64,000 bases of DNA from Verpa conica. Its lineage: Eukaryota > Ascomycota > Pezizomycetes > Pezizales > Morchellaceae. The DNA is taken from assembly GCA_033030425.1 (NCBI GenBank), contig JAUFSD010000019.1, forward strand, positions 868,001 to 932,000. The letters run 5' to 3'. Positions within the stretch are counted from its first letter, which is position 1, and each line of letters begins with the position of its first letter. Both the position numbers and the translations under genes were made by a program. Under the pieces are notes generated by a model, which searched no databases, had not been told where the DNA came from, and was given only the letters and a program-made list of their open reading frames with translations. This document shows positions 35,358 to 45,411 of the stretch, piece after piece.

Positions 35358-36537
35358 ATGGGCCGGTATGTTCTTGATGCAGATTCCCCTGGTGTGAAAT
35401 ATTGTGAAATTGATTGACTGACATGTGTGGGTTTTAGTGGACCGTAAGATACCTTTTCATCTTTTGAGCTTTCGAGATTCGAGATTCTTGCTTTCTTGAT
35501 TTTTCAATATCCATAAATTTGGAGACTAACTTGTGTCGGTGGTTCATAGTAAGAAGCACACCAAGCGCCTTGCCGCTCCCTCGCACTGGCTCCTCGACAA
35601 ACTCTCGGGAAAATACGCTCCTAGGCCCTCCCCTGGTATGTTTCACTTCAATCGCTGAAGTAGTCTCCGGACCTATCTTTACTGATGGGTCTTGTTCACC
35701 AGGTCCTCATAAATTGAGGGACTGTTTGCCTCTTGTTGTCTTCATTAGAAACAGACTCAAGTATGCTTTGAACGCTAGGTACCTAAACCCCCCTCCATAG
35801 CCCCGTTCCCCAGTCTTAAGAAAACTGACTCTAATAAACGGGAATGCGAAATAGGGAAGTCAAGGCTATTGTCATGCAGCGCCTCATCAAGGTTGATGGA
35901 AAGGTCCGCACTGACCCCACATACCCTGCCGGTTTTATGGACATCATCACCATTGAGAAGACTGGTGAGCACTTCCGTCTCATCTACGACACCAAGGGGC
36001 GTTTCACCATTCACCGTATCACCGAGACCGAGGCAACCTACAAGCTCGCCAAGGTCAAGCGTGTCCAGCTCGGTGCTAAGGGTGTCCCTTACCTCGTCAC
36101 CCACGACGCCCGCACCATTCGTTACCCCGACCCGGCCATCAAGGTCAACGACACAGTCAAAATTGACATTGAGTCTGGCAAGATCACCGACTTCATCAGG
36201 TTCGATACTGGTACTATTGCTATGGTCACTGGTGGTCGTAACATGGGTCGTGTTGGTGTCATCACTCATCGTGAGCGCCACGATGGTGGTTTTGATATCG
36301 TCCACATTAAGGATGCTATTGACAACACTTTCGCTACCCGTCTTAGCAACGTTTTCATTATTGGCCAGGACAAATCTTGGGTATCCCTACCAAAGGGCAA
36401 GGGTGTCAAGGTACGTGTTTTCCTCTATGGAGTATTTGGATTGGTAAGGGGGGAGGTTTGGGCTAACTATTTATCTTTTATAGCTCACAATCGCCGAGGA
36501 GAGAGATCGTCGCCGGGCAAACGCCATTGCTGCGTAA
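35358..36537 (+). CDS. rps4: 40S ribosomal protein eS4
   Basis: Component of the small ribosomal subunit. Exons 35358-35365, 35438-35443, 35550-35635, 35703-35778, 35855-36410 and 36484-36537 total 786 bases and give exactly 261 residues, the standard eS4 length. The start [18 protein letters not shown] is the family N terminus. It is rebuilt only if an 8-base first exon, a 6-base microexon (TGGACC) and the next exon are joined. The S4-like RNA-binding region ([21 protein letters not shown] on either side of the fourth intron) and the KOW-type segment ([12 protein letters not shown]) follow. The end is [17 protein letters not shown]. Codon choice is strongly biased (GTC, ACC, AAG), as expected for high expression. 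The gene is convergent with the mitoribosomal gene. Confidence 0.97.
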
Positions 36538-37239
36538 ATAGTTTCTTAAAATTTAAGGGAAAAATATTTGGGCCGGACAATCAAAAAAAAAAAAGTTGGC
36601 GCTCTCTATCTATGGCAAACTTATGTCTCTGTTTTTTTTTAGGAGTGACCGGAATTTAAAAAAAATACGGAATCTTAGGCGTTCAGAATGTGATTTTGGT
36701 TTTGGGGCATTATAATTTATGTCCGCCTTTTTTTCTGTTTTTCGTACTGTAGGAAAACCATTACTCATGCATGACCCAGAGCGTATATCAAATGAAGTGC
36801 AAAATTATATTGCGATGTGGGCGATTGTAATTCCGTGGGCGGTTGTAATTCAGTAGCTCGCTAGGGAAGCTCGTAGGGACTATAAGTTATATCATATAGG
36901 TTAAGCCCATATCAAAGAGGTAAAAAGTTTCTATTCTGTACTTCACTTTGGAGTTCTCGTGCTGGGAGGAGTGTAAAGTGAGGGACTGGGTTTATGATCA
37001 TTGGCCCTTGAGCCTCAATAGTAAAATCAGTCAAGAAATCTTTGAGGGAGACTAAAGTTAGAATAGATAAAAATAAGATAGGGGGAAAAGGGATCTACTG
37101 TGCTAAAGGAAATATTTCTGATATTTATACAACCCCTATACTCGTTTTGTGTATACCGACAAGAGTGTCTCGGGCACTATACATACCTACTCTGAATCTA
37201 GAGGAGTTCCTATATACACTTCCACAAAAAACAATCCCT
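36538..37239. other. Convergent 3' spacer between eS4 and uL10m
   Basis: A/T-rich sequence with an A12 run (about 36585-36597) shortly after the eS4 stop. It holds the two 3' ends and no gene. Confidence 0.5.
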
Positions 37240-38145
37240 CTACTCTGCCTTCGCCTCTGCCGGTTTCCCACCATTCGCCTCCTCCTCCATCATTTTCCTT
37301 CTCCCATCCACAGTCCTTGTAAGGCCTAGCCCAATGCTCTCCAAATTGCGCGCCAACTCCCCACCACCAACACTCTGCATAATTGCCACCAGCTCTCCTC
37401 TTAGTTGTTCAGTCCCACTTAGGTTACTTACGGCCCTGAGCTGCTCTCCATCCAGCACCCTCCCCTCACCAATCCTCCCACCAGCAACATCTCCATCCAC
37501 CCTCGCACCCAACAACACCAGTTTCTGCAATCCACTCACCGCAAGAGGGTCCAATCCACGCCTGGAACGTTTAGCAGGGAACATCAACTCCAACACAACC
37601 TTCAAGTGAGGTGGCGACACAACCGGAAACGACAATGTTGCAGTCGGCCCAGTCAACAACGGACTCAGCGCTAACTCCTCCTTCAGGTGCAGCGTCGCCT
37701 TATAAGCCTCCTTACTCGTCCCTGCTAGCCCATTCTCAACCCTATGTTCCTTATCGAACCCCTCGGCCACCCTCAACGCAGACGCAAACAGCGCAGACCG
37801 GATCAAGGTGATCTTAGTTAACGGGGCGATCTCACCATCTGGCCCGTCGAGTTTCGAGAGTGCTGTATTTAACTCTCGGCGTAAGGCGGTCCATTCGACG
37901 GCGCGGAGGTTATTGTGCTGGAAGATGAGGAGTAAGGGTGAGGACCGGATGAGGGAGAGGTAGGAGCGGTGGAGTTGGGTTTTGCGTGCTAGGGCGGTTT
38001 TGTGGGATTCGGGTTGGGTAAGGGCGCGGCGGGCGATAGGGGCTGGGTTTGGAATTGTTGTGGAGATGGCGTATGTTCGGGTTTGTATTGAGGGGGCCCA
38101 GAGGACGGGAGTGAGGTGGGGAGGGAGTGGTAGTCGGGGGGGCAT
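37240..38145 (-). CDS. Mitochondrial large-subunit ribosomal protein uL10m
   Basis: Stalk-base protein of the mitochondrial large ribosomal subunit (yeast Mrpl11 type). One intronless frame of 301 residues from ATG 38145. The N terminus is Arg/Pro/Thr-rich with no acidic residues (MPPRLPLPPHLTP), fitting a mitochondrial targeting sequence. The body has the uL10 pattern: KTALARKTQLHRSYLSLI, then a strand/helix unit LLLIFQHNNLRAVEW, then KITLIRSALFASALR, matching the K-x-T-L-x-(R/K)-x-(A/S) element of the family. It ends in an acidic/basic tail with EEEANGGKPAEAKAE. The identification rests on that pattern and length, without an alignment. Confidence 0.75.
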   Translation of the reverse strand: MPPRLPLPPHLTPVLWAPSIQTRTYAISTTIPNPAPIARRALTQPESHKTALARKTQLHRSYLSLIRSSPLLLIFQHNNLRAVEWTALRRELNTALSKLDGPDGEIAPLTKITLIRSALFASALRVAEGFDKEHRVENGLAGTSKEAYKATLHLKEELALSPLLTGPTATLSFPVVSPPHLKVVLELMFPAKRSRRGLDPLAVSGLQKLVLLGARVDGDVAGGRIGEGRVLDGEQLRAVSNLSGTEQLRGELVAIMQSVGGGELARNLESIGLGLTRTVDGRRKMMEEEANGGKPAEAKAE

Positions 38146-39003
38146 GGTGGGTGGAGGTTTCTAAGATTGCTTAAATTTATTTTTCTCCCTCTAGTACGTA
38201 ATTGTGGGGTGGGAGCTTACAGGCTATGTGTATATAAAGGAAGATATTAGGAGGAGAGTGGTGGGATTCTCCAGGTGGAGCAATTGGTTTCGTCGGCGCT
38301 GAAACGCTGAAGACTTTATGCCAAAATGTTTTCTTGGGTTCGCGTTTGGTGGGGCGGAGTTGCCGGGTAACCAGCGGATCTTCAATATCATTCAACCTCG
38401 ACCGTATACTAACTTCCTGAATTTATCTACGGAATACTAATATTAGGCAGGGAGGGAGATCTTTGAATCGGTATATTCAATATGGAATATCATGGCTTGG
38501 AGTAATGGGGTATGAGGGGGGCTGACTAGAGACTGCTTGGCGGTTTCGAGTGAGAAGTTATGACTGTAGTCATCTCGGCCATATTTCTCTTCAGTCAACT
38601 ATTCTGTAGCTTCTTTCCCTGAAACTTTATATCATGTCTTTCCCACGATGGAGTTAAAGTCTTACTGTAGTTGCTAATAAACAGTTTGCTGTAATTGCAC
38701 CGCTATTACTGTTACCATTGACATCACCTCTCCTGCCTTAGTTATCATAATGGAATATATATCTATGAAGGAGAATACAGTAGGAATAAGGATTTAAGAG
38801 CTTGAATAGAATATAAAATCCTCTAGTTACTTTGAGGTATTTCCAACTGTTAGAATCGCCTATATACAAGAATATTCGTCATAATATTTACTATTCCCCA
38901 AAACCCTCACCTTAGAACCCACCTAAATAAGAGAAAGCGGAATAAAAAAAGGGGTGGGGGACCTAGCAATTATGCATCAAAAAATAGATTCTGTAAAAAG
39001 ACT
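38146..39003. other. Spacer between uL10m and the TPR gene
   Basis: Promoter side of uL10m and AT-rich sequence; no gene recognised. The open frame at 38177-38395 (minus) has no support. Confidence 0.4.
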
Positions 39004-41598
39004 TTATAAAACGACTTTTTGGTATAGTACGGAATATATATGTCTTTCACTGCTCAGATCGTCAACTTCAGTCTTCTCGGCGACTGCTCGCTCTACCACA
39101 TCTGCTGGTATACATATTTGGTAACCAATAATTAAATACACTGTTTTTGACCTTCCTAACCATTCGCGGGTTTTAGGCGTAGTATAAGCGGTCGCGAACA
39201 TGGCCCCGAAGTCAGTGAGCCTGTAAGTTTGCACTTTATAGGCAGGGGTCCAAGGCCGGCCCCTACGAGAAACCTTGATTCGGAGGCGCGATCTCCAGTT
39301 TTCCCTTGGGGTCTCTTTCAGATGATTGCTGACCATAAATGGTATCTGCTCGGAGGGTATCTGTGGGTCGTGTATTTTTTTCTGGAAGGTTTTGGGGTCG
39401 AGGACGAGGCGCCCAAGCTTGATTGATCCGATGGTTCCATGCTCTCTCGTGTAAAAGTTTTCTGGAAAGCTGAAATCTGGTAAACCCTTCCGAAATTCGT
39501 AAGGGATGATATAGGATAGTAAACCGAATTGGCTCATGTTTCTTTTGCCGCCTTTTGGTGTTTCTAATGGCGGTGCTGGGTCTTCTGGGTTTGATATAGC
39601 GAGCTTTACTATCTCTAGGTTATTTTCTCGAGGCTCTATACCAAGCAAAAGTGCTGCCCGAGCTAGAGTAACGCGGTTTTTTTGCATAGAATCCTTTATC
39701 AGCGATATTGCCTGCCGAAGGTCGGCTGGGTCTCTCATCCTTATGAACCTTATCTTCAGGAGATATATGATATCTTGCAAGTCGTGTAGCTTATCTACCA
39801 GACTGAATCTCGTTTTCAGAAGGGCTATTAACTGCAATTGATAAGCCGCTCGATTTGGATGACTTAGCTGCTTCCGCACAGCTAATCTCCCATGGGATAT
39901 AGCCAAGTTTAGGTCCTCTATGTCATCTGTCAATTTGAACCTCTTGGTTAGGAGAGCTGCTAGCCTGGAGAGATAAATTGCTTGGCTATGGTTGTCCTGC
40001 TCCACAGATGTAGCCTTTTCTGCGCGCAATATGGCCAAGTTTAAGTCGCCCAGGTTGTCCGCCAAGTCAGACCTCATTTCTAGGAAGGTTGCTAACTGGG
40101 AGAGATAAACAGCTTTGTTAGAATGGTCCTGTGGTGTTTCGGTTATCGCCATTTCTCCGTAAATTATGGCCTGCCCTAGGTCGTCCAAGTCGTCCGTCTG
40201 CTTGAACTTCGCAGCTAGAATATCTGCTAGCCCGGAGAGACAGGCTGCTCGATTGAGGCGACCTTGCGGTTCTGAAATAGCTATCTTTGCTTGCCATATA
40301 GAGTGCTCGAGGTCGTCTAAGTCGTTCGTCCATTTGAATTTCTCAAATAGGATACAAGCTAAATTGAAGAGGCAACCCGCTCGGTTTGGGTAGTCCTGCT
40401 GTTCTGAAACAGCCTTTTCTGCGTGGAATATAGCCAAGTTCAGATCGCTCAGGTTTCCCGTTAATCTAAACTTTATCGCCAGGACGGCTACTAGCTTAGG
40501 GAGATAAACCACCTGGTCAGGGTGGCCTGGTGGTACTTCTGCTAACGCATTTTCTGCGTGTGAAATAGCTTGCTCTAGCCTATCCAGATGCTCCGGTTTG
40601 AGATCCCTAAATAGAGTAGTTGGTAGTTTGGCGCTATTGAATGCTCGATCGAGGTAGTCTTCTGGTTCTGACACCGCCTTTTCCGCTTGCAGTATGGTAT
40701 TCTCTAAGCCGCTCATGTCACTTTCCCGCTCGAGTTTCCCGGATATAATATCTGTCGAGCTGAGATAAGCTACTAGGTCAGGGTGGTCCTCAGGCCTTGG
40801 TACTGCTTTTTTCGTGTACGATATAGCTTGCTTCAGGTCCTCTGGGTTGCCCGTCTGGCTAAACCTCCTGATGAGGAGTCTTGCTAGCTTGAGGAGATAA
40901 ATCGCTTGGTCGTGATCTCCCTGTGGATTTTTCGCCAAAGCTTTTTCTACGTAAAATATAGCTTTTTCTAGGTCATCCAGGTCGTTCGTCCAGTTGAATC
41001 TCTCAAATAGGATATCTGCTAGTTTCGAGAGGTGAATTTCTTGTCCGAGGTCACCCTCAGATTCTGACACTGCTTTTTCTGCTTGTAGTATGGCATGCTG
41101 TAGGTCGCACAGGTTGTCTGTCAACCGGAATCTCATGGTCAGGACAGTTACCAACTTCGTGAGGTAAATAGACCGGTCGGGGTTTCCCAGTGGTGTTTCT
41201 GCTACCGTCTCTTCCGCGTGTAATATAGCTTGCTCGATATCGTCTAAGTTTTTTGTCCACTTGAACTTCACGATCAGGATATCCACTAGTTTTGAGAGGT
41301 GGACTACTCGGTCTGGGTGGTCTTGTGATCTCGAAACTGCATTTTTTGCATATATTATGGCATTCTGTAGATCATCTAGGTTGTCCGTGGACTCGAATTT
41401 CATGGATAGATGGGTTGCCAATTTGAAGAGATAAGCCGCTTGGTCGGGGTGGTCTGGAGGTGTTTCTTCCAATGCCTGTTTGGCGGATTCTATTGCGGTA
41501 TCAAGGCATGACAGTTCACTTGTCGCGTGGAGTAGGTCAAAAATTTTCTCCACCAGAAGCTTGGTGCTTAGGAGTGGGGTATCTGATGTAGATTCCAT
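39004..41598 (-). CDS. TPR-like repeat protein with unrecognised C-terminal domain
   Basis: 864 residues in one intronless frame from ATG 41598. Residues about 40-650 are a tandem array of roughly 13 helical-hairpin units of 44-45 residues with the pattern LDDLxxAIxxAExAV, then HPDxAxYLxKLAxxLxxRFxxTxN. This is the long-period TPR-like repeat seen in fungal TPR/CHAT proteins. Pairs of units resemble each other more than their neighbours (FKWTND followed by LDDLE; FRLTDN/FRLTGN followed by LCDL/LSDL), pointing to duplication of multi-unit blocks. After residue about 690 a different 175-residue region begins with FGLLSYIIPYEF, passes GSIKLGRLVLDP and WRSRLRIKVSRRGRPW, and ends VYLIIGYQICIPADVVE. 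It is beta-rich by eye and I cannot name it. A CHAT protease domain is absent. The role is probably a scaffold or a sensor, by analogy only. Confidence 0.82.
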   Translation of the reverse strand: MESTSDTPLLSTKLLVEKIFDLLHATSELSCLDTAIESAKQALEETPPDHPDQAAYLFKLATHLSMKFESTDNLDDLQNAIIYAKNAVSRSQDHPDRVVHLSKLVDILIVKFKWTKNLDDIEQAILHAEETVAETPLGNPDRSIYLTKLVTVLTMRFRLTDNLCDLQHAILQAEKAVSESEGDLGQEIHLSKLADILFERFNWTNDLDDLEKAIFYVEKALAKNPQGDHDQAIYLLKLARLLIRRFSQTGNPEDLKQAISYTKKAVPRPEDHPDLVAYLSSTDIISGKLERESDMSGLENTILQAEKAVSEPEDYLDRAFNSAKLPTTLFRDLKPEHLDRLEQAISHAENALAEVPPGHPDQVVYLPKLVAVLAIKFRLTGNLSDLNLAIFHAEKAVSEQQDYPNRAGCLFNLACILFEKFKWTNDLDDLEHSIWQAKIAISEPQGRLNRAACLSGLADILAAKFKQTDDLDDLGQAIIYGEMAITETPQDHSNKAVYLSQLATFLEMRSDLADNLGDLNLAILRAEKATSVEQDNHSQAIYLSRLAALLTKRFKLTDDIEDLNLAISHGRLAVRKQLSHPNRAAYQLQLIALLKTRFSLVDKLHDLQDIIYLLKIRFIRMRDPADLRQAISLIKDSMQKNRVTLARAALLLGIEPRENNLEIVKLAISNPEDPAPPLETPKGGKRNMSQFGLLSYIIPYEFRKGLPDFSFPENFYTREHGTIGSIKLGRLVLDPKTFQKKIHDPQIPSEQIPFMVSNHLKETPRENWRSRLRIKVSRRGRPWTPAYKVQTYRLTDFGAMFATAYTTPKTREWLGRSKTVYLIIGYQICIPADVVERAVAEKTEVDDLSSERHIYSVLYQKVVL

Positions 41599-42380
41599 TT
41601 TATACTGCTCGGACTATTAGCCTTTATGTCTATTGATACGTATAATGATTATTCCTTACGTCCGGATAAAATAGGGTAGTATTGGGTGATCGTGTGTATA
41701 AAGGGAATTTCTGCTCTTCTCCAGTAGTGTTTTTTCGGATTTCTTGCGTAATTCTGTTCGTGATTAGAGTCGTCAAGAGGGCATTATTATATGAGTAGCT
41801 ATACTGGGGGGCCTTAACCTGCCTTTTTTCTTAACCTGCCTTTTTTCAGGGGCCTGAACCGTTATCCGATGTGTATATGATGACTAAGCTACCTAATTGA
41901 GTTATTAGGACACTTGTAATATCGTCTATGTATTTGACATTACTACTAGCTTTAGTTGGCCGTGATGTCTGGAGAACGAGGTCTCACCCAGTTGAGGGAA
42001 TGTACTAAATTTGTGAAGTTACTTCCCGGTATACTCCTATAATATTTTTGTGAGATCGATCATTACTTCCTTAGTCATGCAAGTAGCTCTACCTTCCTGT
42101 AAATTATGTGGGAGGTTTTCGGAGTTGAATCATATGTAGACTTTTTCGTACATATACTCACTTCCAGGTGCATCCATATATATACATTAGGAAACTACAC
42201 TAAGAACTCCTAGTACCTATACGCATGTAGCCGTTGTTTTCTAAGGATTATCTGCGGTTGCTTGGTCACGTGTTCTCACTCGTCTGATTTTTTGCTATAT
42301 AGGTAACTTCCAGCATTAGCCGCGGTGTCGTACCTCTCCCACACTCTTTCCTACACATAATATGGCCTGCCCCAAAATGC
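41599..42380. other. Spacer between the two TPR genes
   Basis: No gene; promoter side of the intact TPR gene. It contains a 17-bp unit (CTTAACCTGCCTTTTTT) repeated twice in tandem at 41813-41846. No trace of the C-terminal domain of the intact TPR protein was found downstream of the broken paralogue. Confidence 0.45.
41813..41846. repeat. 17-bp tandem duplication
   Basis: Two adjacent perfect copies of CTTAACCTGCCTTTTTT, about 215 bases upstream of the TPR gene start codon. Confidence 0.8.
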
Positions 42381-44525
42381 CTAAAATTTTTGCCCGCCTG
42401 AGCCTAATACCGAGAAGACATTCCAATTCGGAAGGAGATTTATGCGGTACTTCTGCCGCCGCTTTTTTACGTGGAAGAGCGCCTGCTCCAAGTCGCCCGG
42501 GGATTTTTTTCGGTAGAACCTCTCCAGTAGTAAAGCTGCTAGCTTGTACAGATAGGCCGTTCTTTCGGGGTTATCCTGGGGTGTTTCTGCTACTGCCTCC
42601 CCTGCATGTAATATGGCCTTCTCCAAATCGCCGTGGTCTTTTGCCTGCTTAAACCTCTTATTGAGAAGAATAGACAGCTTGGAGAGAAAGGTCCCCCGGC
42701 CAGGGTAGCCGTGTGGTACTGCTGCTACCAGCTTTTCTACATATTCTATAGTCTGCTTTAGAGTAGCTAGATCTTTAGCCATCCCGTACTTTCTAGCTAG
42801 AAGCCCCACCATTCTAAAGATAGAGGCCACCCAGCAGGGGTCATATTCTGGTGTTGATTTCATGGCATTTCTGGTATATGATATAGCGAGGGCTAGGTGT
42901 TTGTGGCCTAACGGTCCCATTTTTGGCTCGTCCTTGCTTAGTAGGTTGGCTAAATCATATAAAAAAACTCCCCGATAAGGATGAGAACCCTGAAGTGTTT
43001 CAGTCCCCATCAAAAGCGTGTAATCGATAGCCTCCAGAAATACCAATGAATCCCTACTCCTATCGTATTCAATTTTCAGATAGATCGCTATATTGGCCAA
43101 ATACTTTGCTCGATTAGGGTGACCACTTAGCGTTGCCTCCACTACACACCTGGCGCAACCTATGACCCGGGAGGTGTTTAGCGTTCTCTGTTTCGTCGTA
43201 GCTCCTGCGAAGGTATATAGCTAGGCTAGAGAGACAAGACGGTAGATCCGTGTGATCCTGTGACATTTCCGCCACCGCCCTTTCGATGAGCTCTATGGCC
43301 TGCTGAAGATGCTCTATGTCTCTCGTCTTGTCGTAGGTGCTGTAAAGGTATCTGGCTTGCTCAGAGAAATAGGCTGCTCGGTTAGGGTGGTCTGGCGGCA
43401 TTGCTGCTACTGCAATTTCGGTGTAAGTTATGGCTGCTTAAGGTGGCTCAAGTCCTTGTCCTCGCTATATATGGTCCTCAAATAGCGTGCTAGATTAGAG
43501 AAAAGAGTAAATCGATCGTCGTAACCCTCCGGTGATGTTTCAATCGCCTTTTTGGTGTATGTTACAGCCTGGAAAAGCTGATCGACGTCTTTTTCCTCCT
43601 CATATTTGTTGCTTAGGTAATCGGCTAGGTTTGAGAAAAGAGTGAACTGATTATCGTAGTCTTCTGGTGCTATCTCAATCGCCTTTTCAGTATATAATAT
43701 GGCTAGGTTAAGGCCTAACATGTCTCGCTCTCTGTCGTACTTAGCGTCCAAAAAGGTGGCCAGGTTGGATAAAATATCGACTCGAGTATAGGCCTCTAAC
43801 GGGACGACTCCACGTGCTTCTTCTGCTAGATTGATAGCCATATAGAGTTCTCCGAGTAGTTTAGTTTGCTGATACCGGTGGTAAAACGTGAGGCCCAGGC
43901 TGTTTAAGCTAGCGGCCCTATCAGGATGATCTTTTCCCATTCCTTCTACTGCCTTCACCGCCCTATCAGTCAGCCGAGTAGCCTCTTCAAGGTCTACCGG
44001 CGATCCGGTTTGCTGGTACTTTATTCCCATAATCGCAGCTTGATTTGTCAAGCGAGTAGCTCGATCAGGATGTTCTAGTGCCGTGTTTTCTCCCGCAGTT
44101 TTGGTGAACTTGACTGCTAGCTCAAGGTCCTCTAGATTTTCTGACTGCTGGTATCTGTCGTATAACGCTGTAGCTAAATGGATTATGTGGTCTACTAGGT
44201 TGGTATGGCCCAGGGATATCTCTTCCACCGCCACATTGGCAAGCTCTATGGCAGTATCAAGGTGGGTCATTTCATGTGTCTCTGTGTATTGAGTAAATGA
44301 CTTGATGCTTTTAATAACAGAAACTAAAGTGTAAAGATGTAACGCTTTAGAGTAGAGTTGAGTAACAAACTTGATTGATAGAGAACTAAGTAAAGAGCTA
44401 ACTACTTGCTTATATACCTTAAGCTTTCCCTTCCACACTATCAGGATTCGTGCCAGGATACAATCCATCTGCTGTAACATAGAAAGCACAACCATCTGCG
44501 CTGGGATACTATTCCTCCACTGCAT
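42381..44525 (-). pseudogene. Frameshifted paralogue of the TPR-like repeat protein
   Basis: The minus strand encodes the same kind of 42-45-residue units in three successive frames: 44525-43428, then about 43430-43114, then about 43170-42381. The shifts are each one base. Near 43432-43437 a base is missing, because adding one would continue HLKQ into AITYTEIAVAAMPPDHPN. Near 43165-43172 an extra C in a C/G run breaks the frame before CARCVVEATLSGHPNRA. The N terminus parallels the intact gene (HLDTAIELANVAVEE versus CLDTAIESAKQALEE). The last unit ends prematurely (VLGSGGQKF) and the C-terminal domain is missing. Either this is a decaying paralogue or the shifts are sequencing errors; the missing C-terminal domain favours decay. 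Confidence 0.78.
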
Positions 44526-45411
44526 GATAATGCCTTTGTATGGTAGTTACACAATGTCTTACTCAAGTTCCAGAATATTGCTTATTCCAACAATACTTTC
44601 TTCCATTGGGTCTCCGCCGGCTACGGTATTTGGTGTGCTCCATCTCCTAGTAAAAGGTTAGCCCTCCGTATATCCTCCTATAGATATAAAGTTTAAGTCT
44701 CACTCGGATGAACTATAAGGTTAGATAAAGAAGGCACTGTAATTCTGATAACGACTCAGTGCCTACCTAGGTCGAAACTCGTAGTGGGCCGGGACACTTA
44801 AGGAGGGTCACTCTTTGTTGGAGACGCGAGGTACAATCTATAATAATTACATATTAGTCAGCTGAACTTGGCGTGCGTCATCAGGTTGGCACACTAGCTT
44901 GTTGCCTAAATCACCCCCACTCGATAACCTACTCGAAAATTATATCACAATAGCCATTATCACCGACAAGGGTCATACACTCTGGAGCTGTTTAGCATAC
45001 AATTTAACTTGGAACTCTAAGTCCCGGATAGGATTAAAACCTGATGGGTGAGTTACTCTGAAACTTGGGTTTTCAACTCACCTCGGTCTTTACCCTGCGT
45101 CTTCAACCAAGCTTACAATGAGTTAACTATGTATAGTACAGCTGGATTTGGGCTCCTTAAGCTTGAGGATCATAATTGATAAATCACGTATAACCGTTAC
45201 CAGTTTCTTATGTACCGGAATTGCCTTAAGCTATCCATTCGGCTACTTCGCTGTTCTACTGAAAGAGAAATATGATATCACGAATGTGCCTAGAATTGAG
45301 GGGTATACAAGCACATGGTATTAATACCCTTCGCCTCTAGTTTTACTGATTATAGCGGTGGTCTTAAACTATCTTGCCTACTTATTTTTTCAGCCCCTTT
45401 ACGTCCCCGAC
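44526..45411. other. Divergent spacer between the TPR paralogue and the RNxxxH gene
   Basis: No gene recognised. A TTTTTTCAG sequence ending at 45393 could be a splice acceptor, so the next gene may have an exon in here. Confidence 0.35.
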
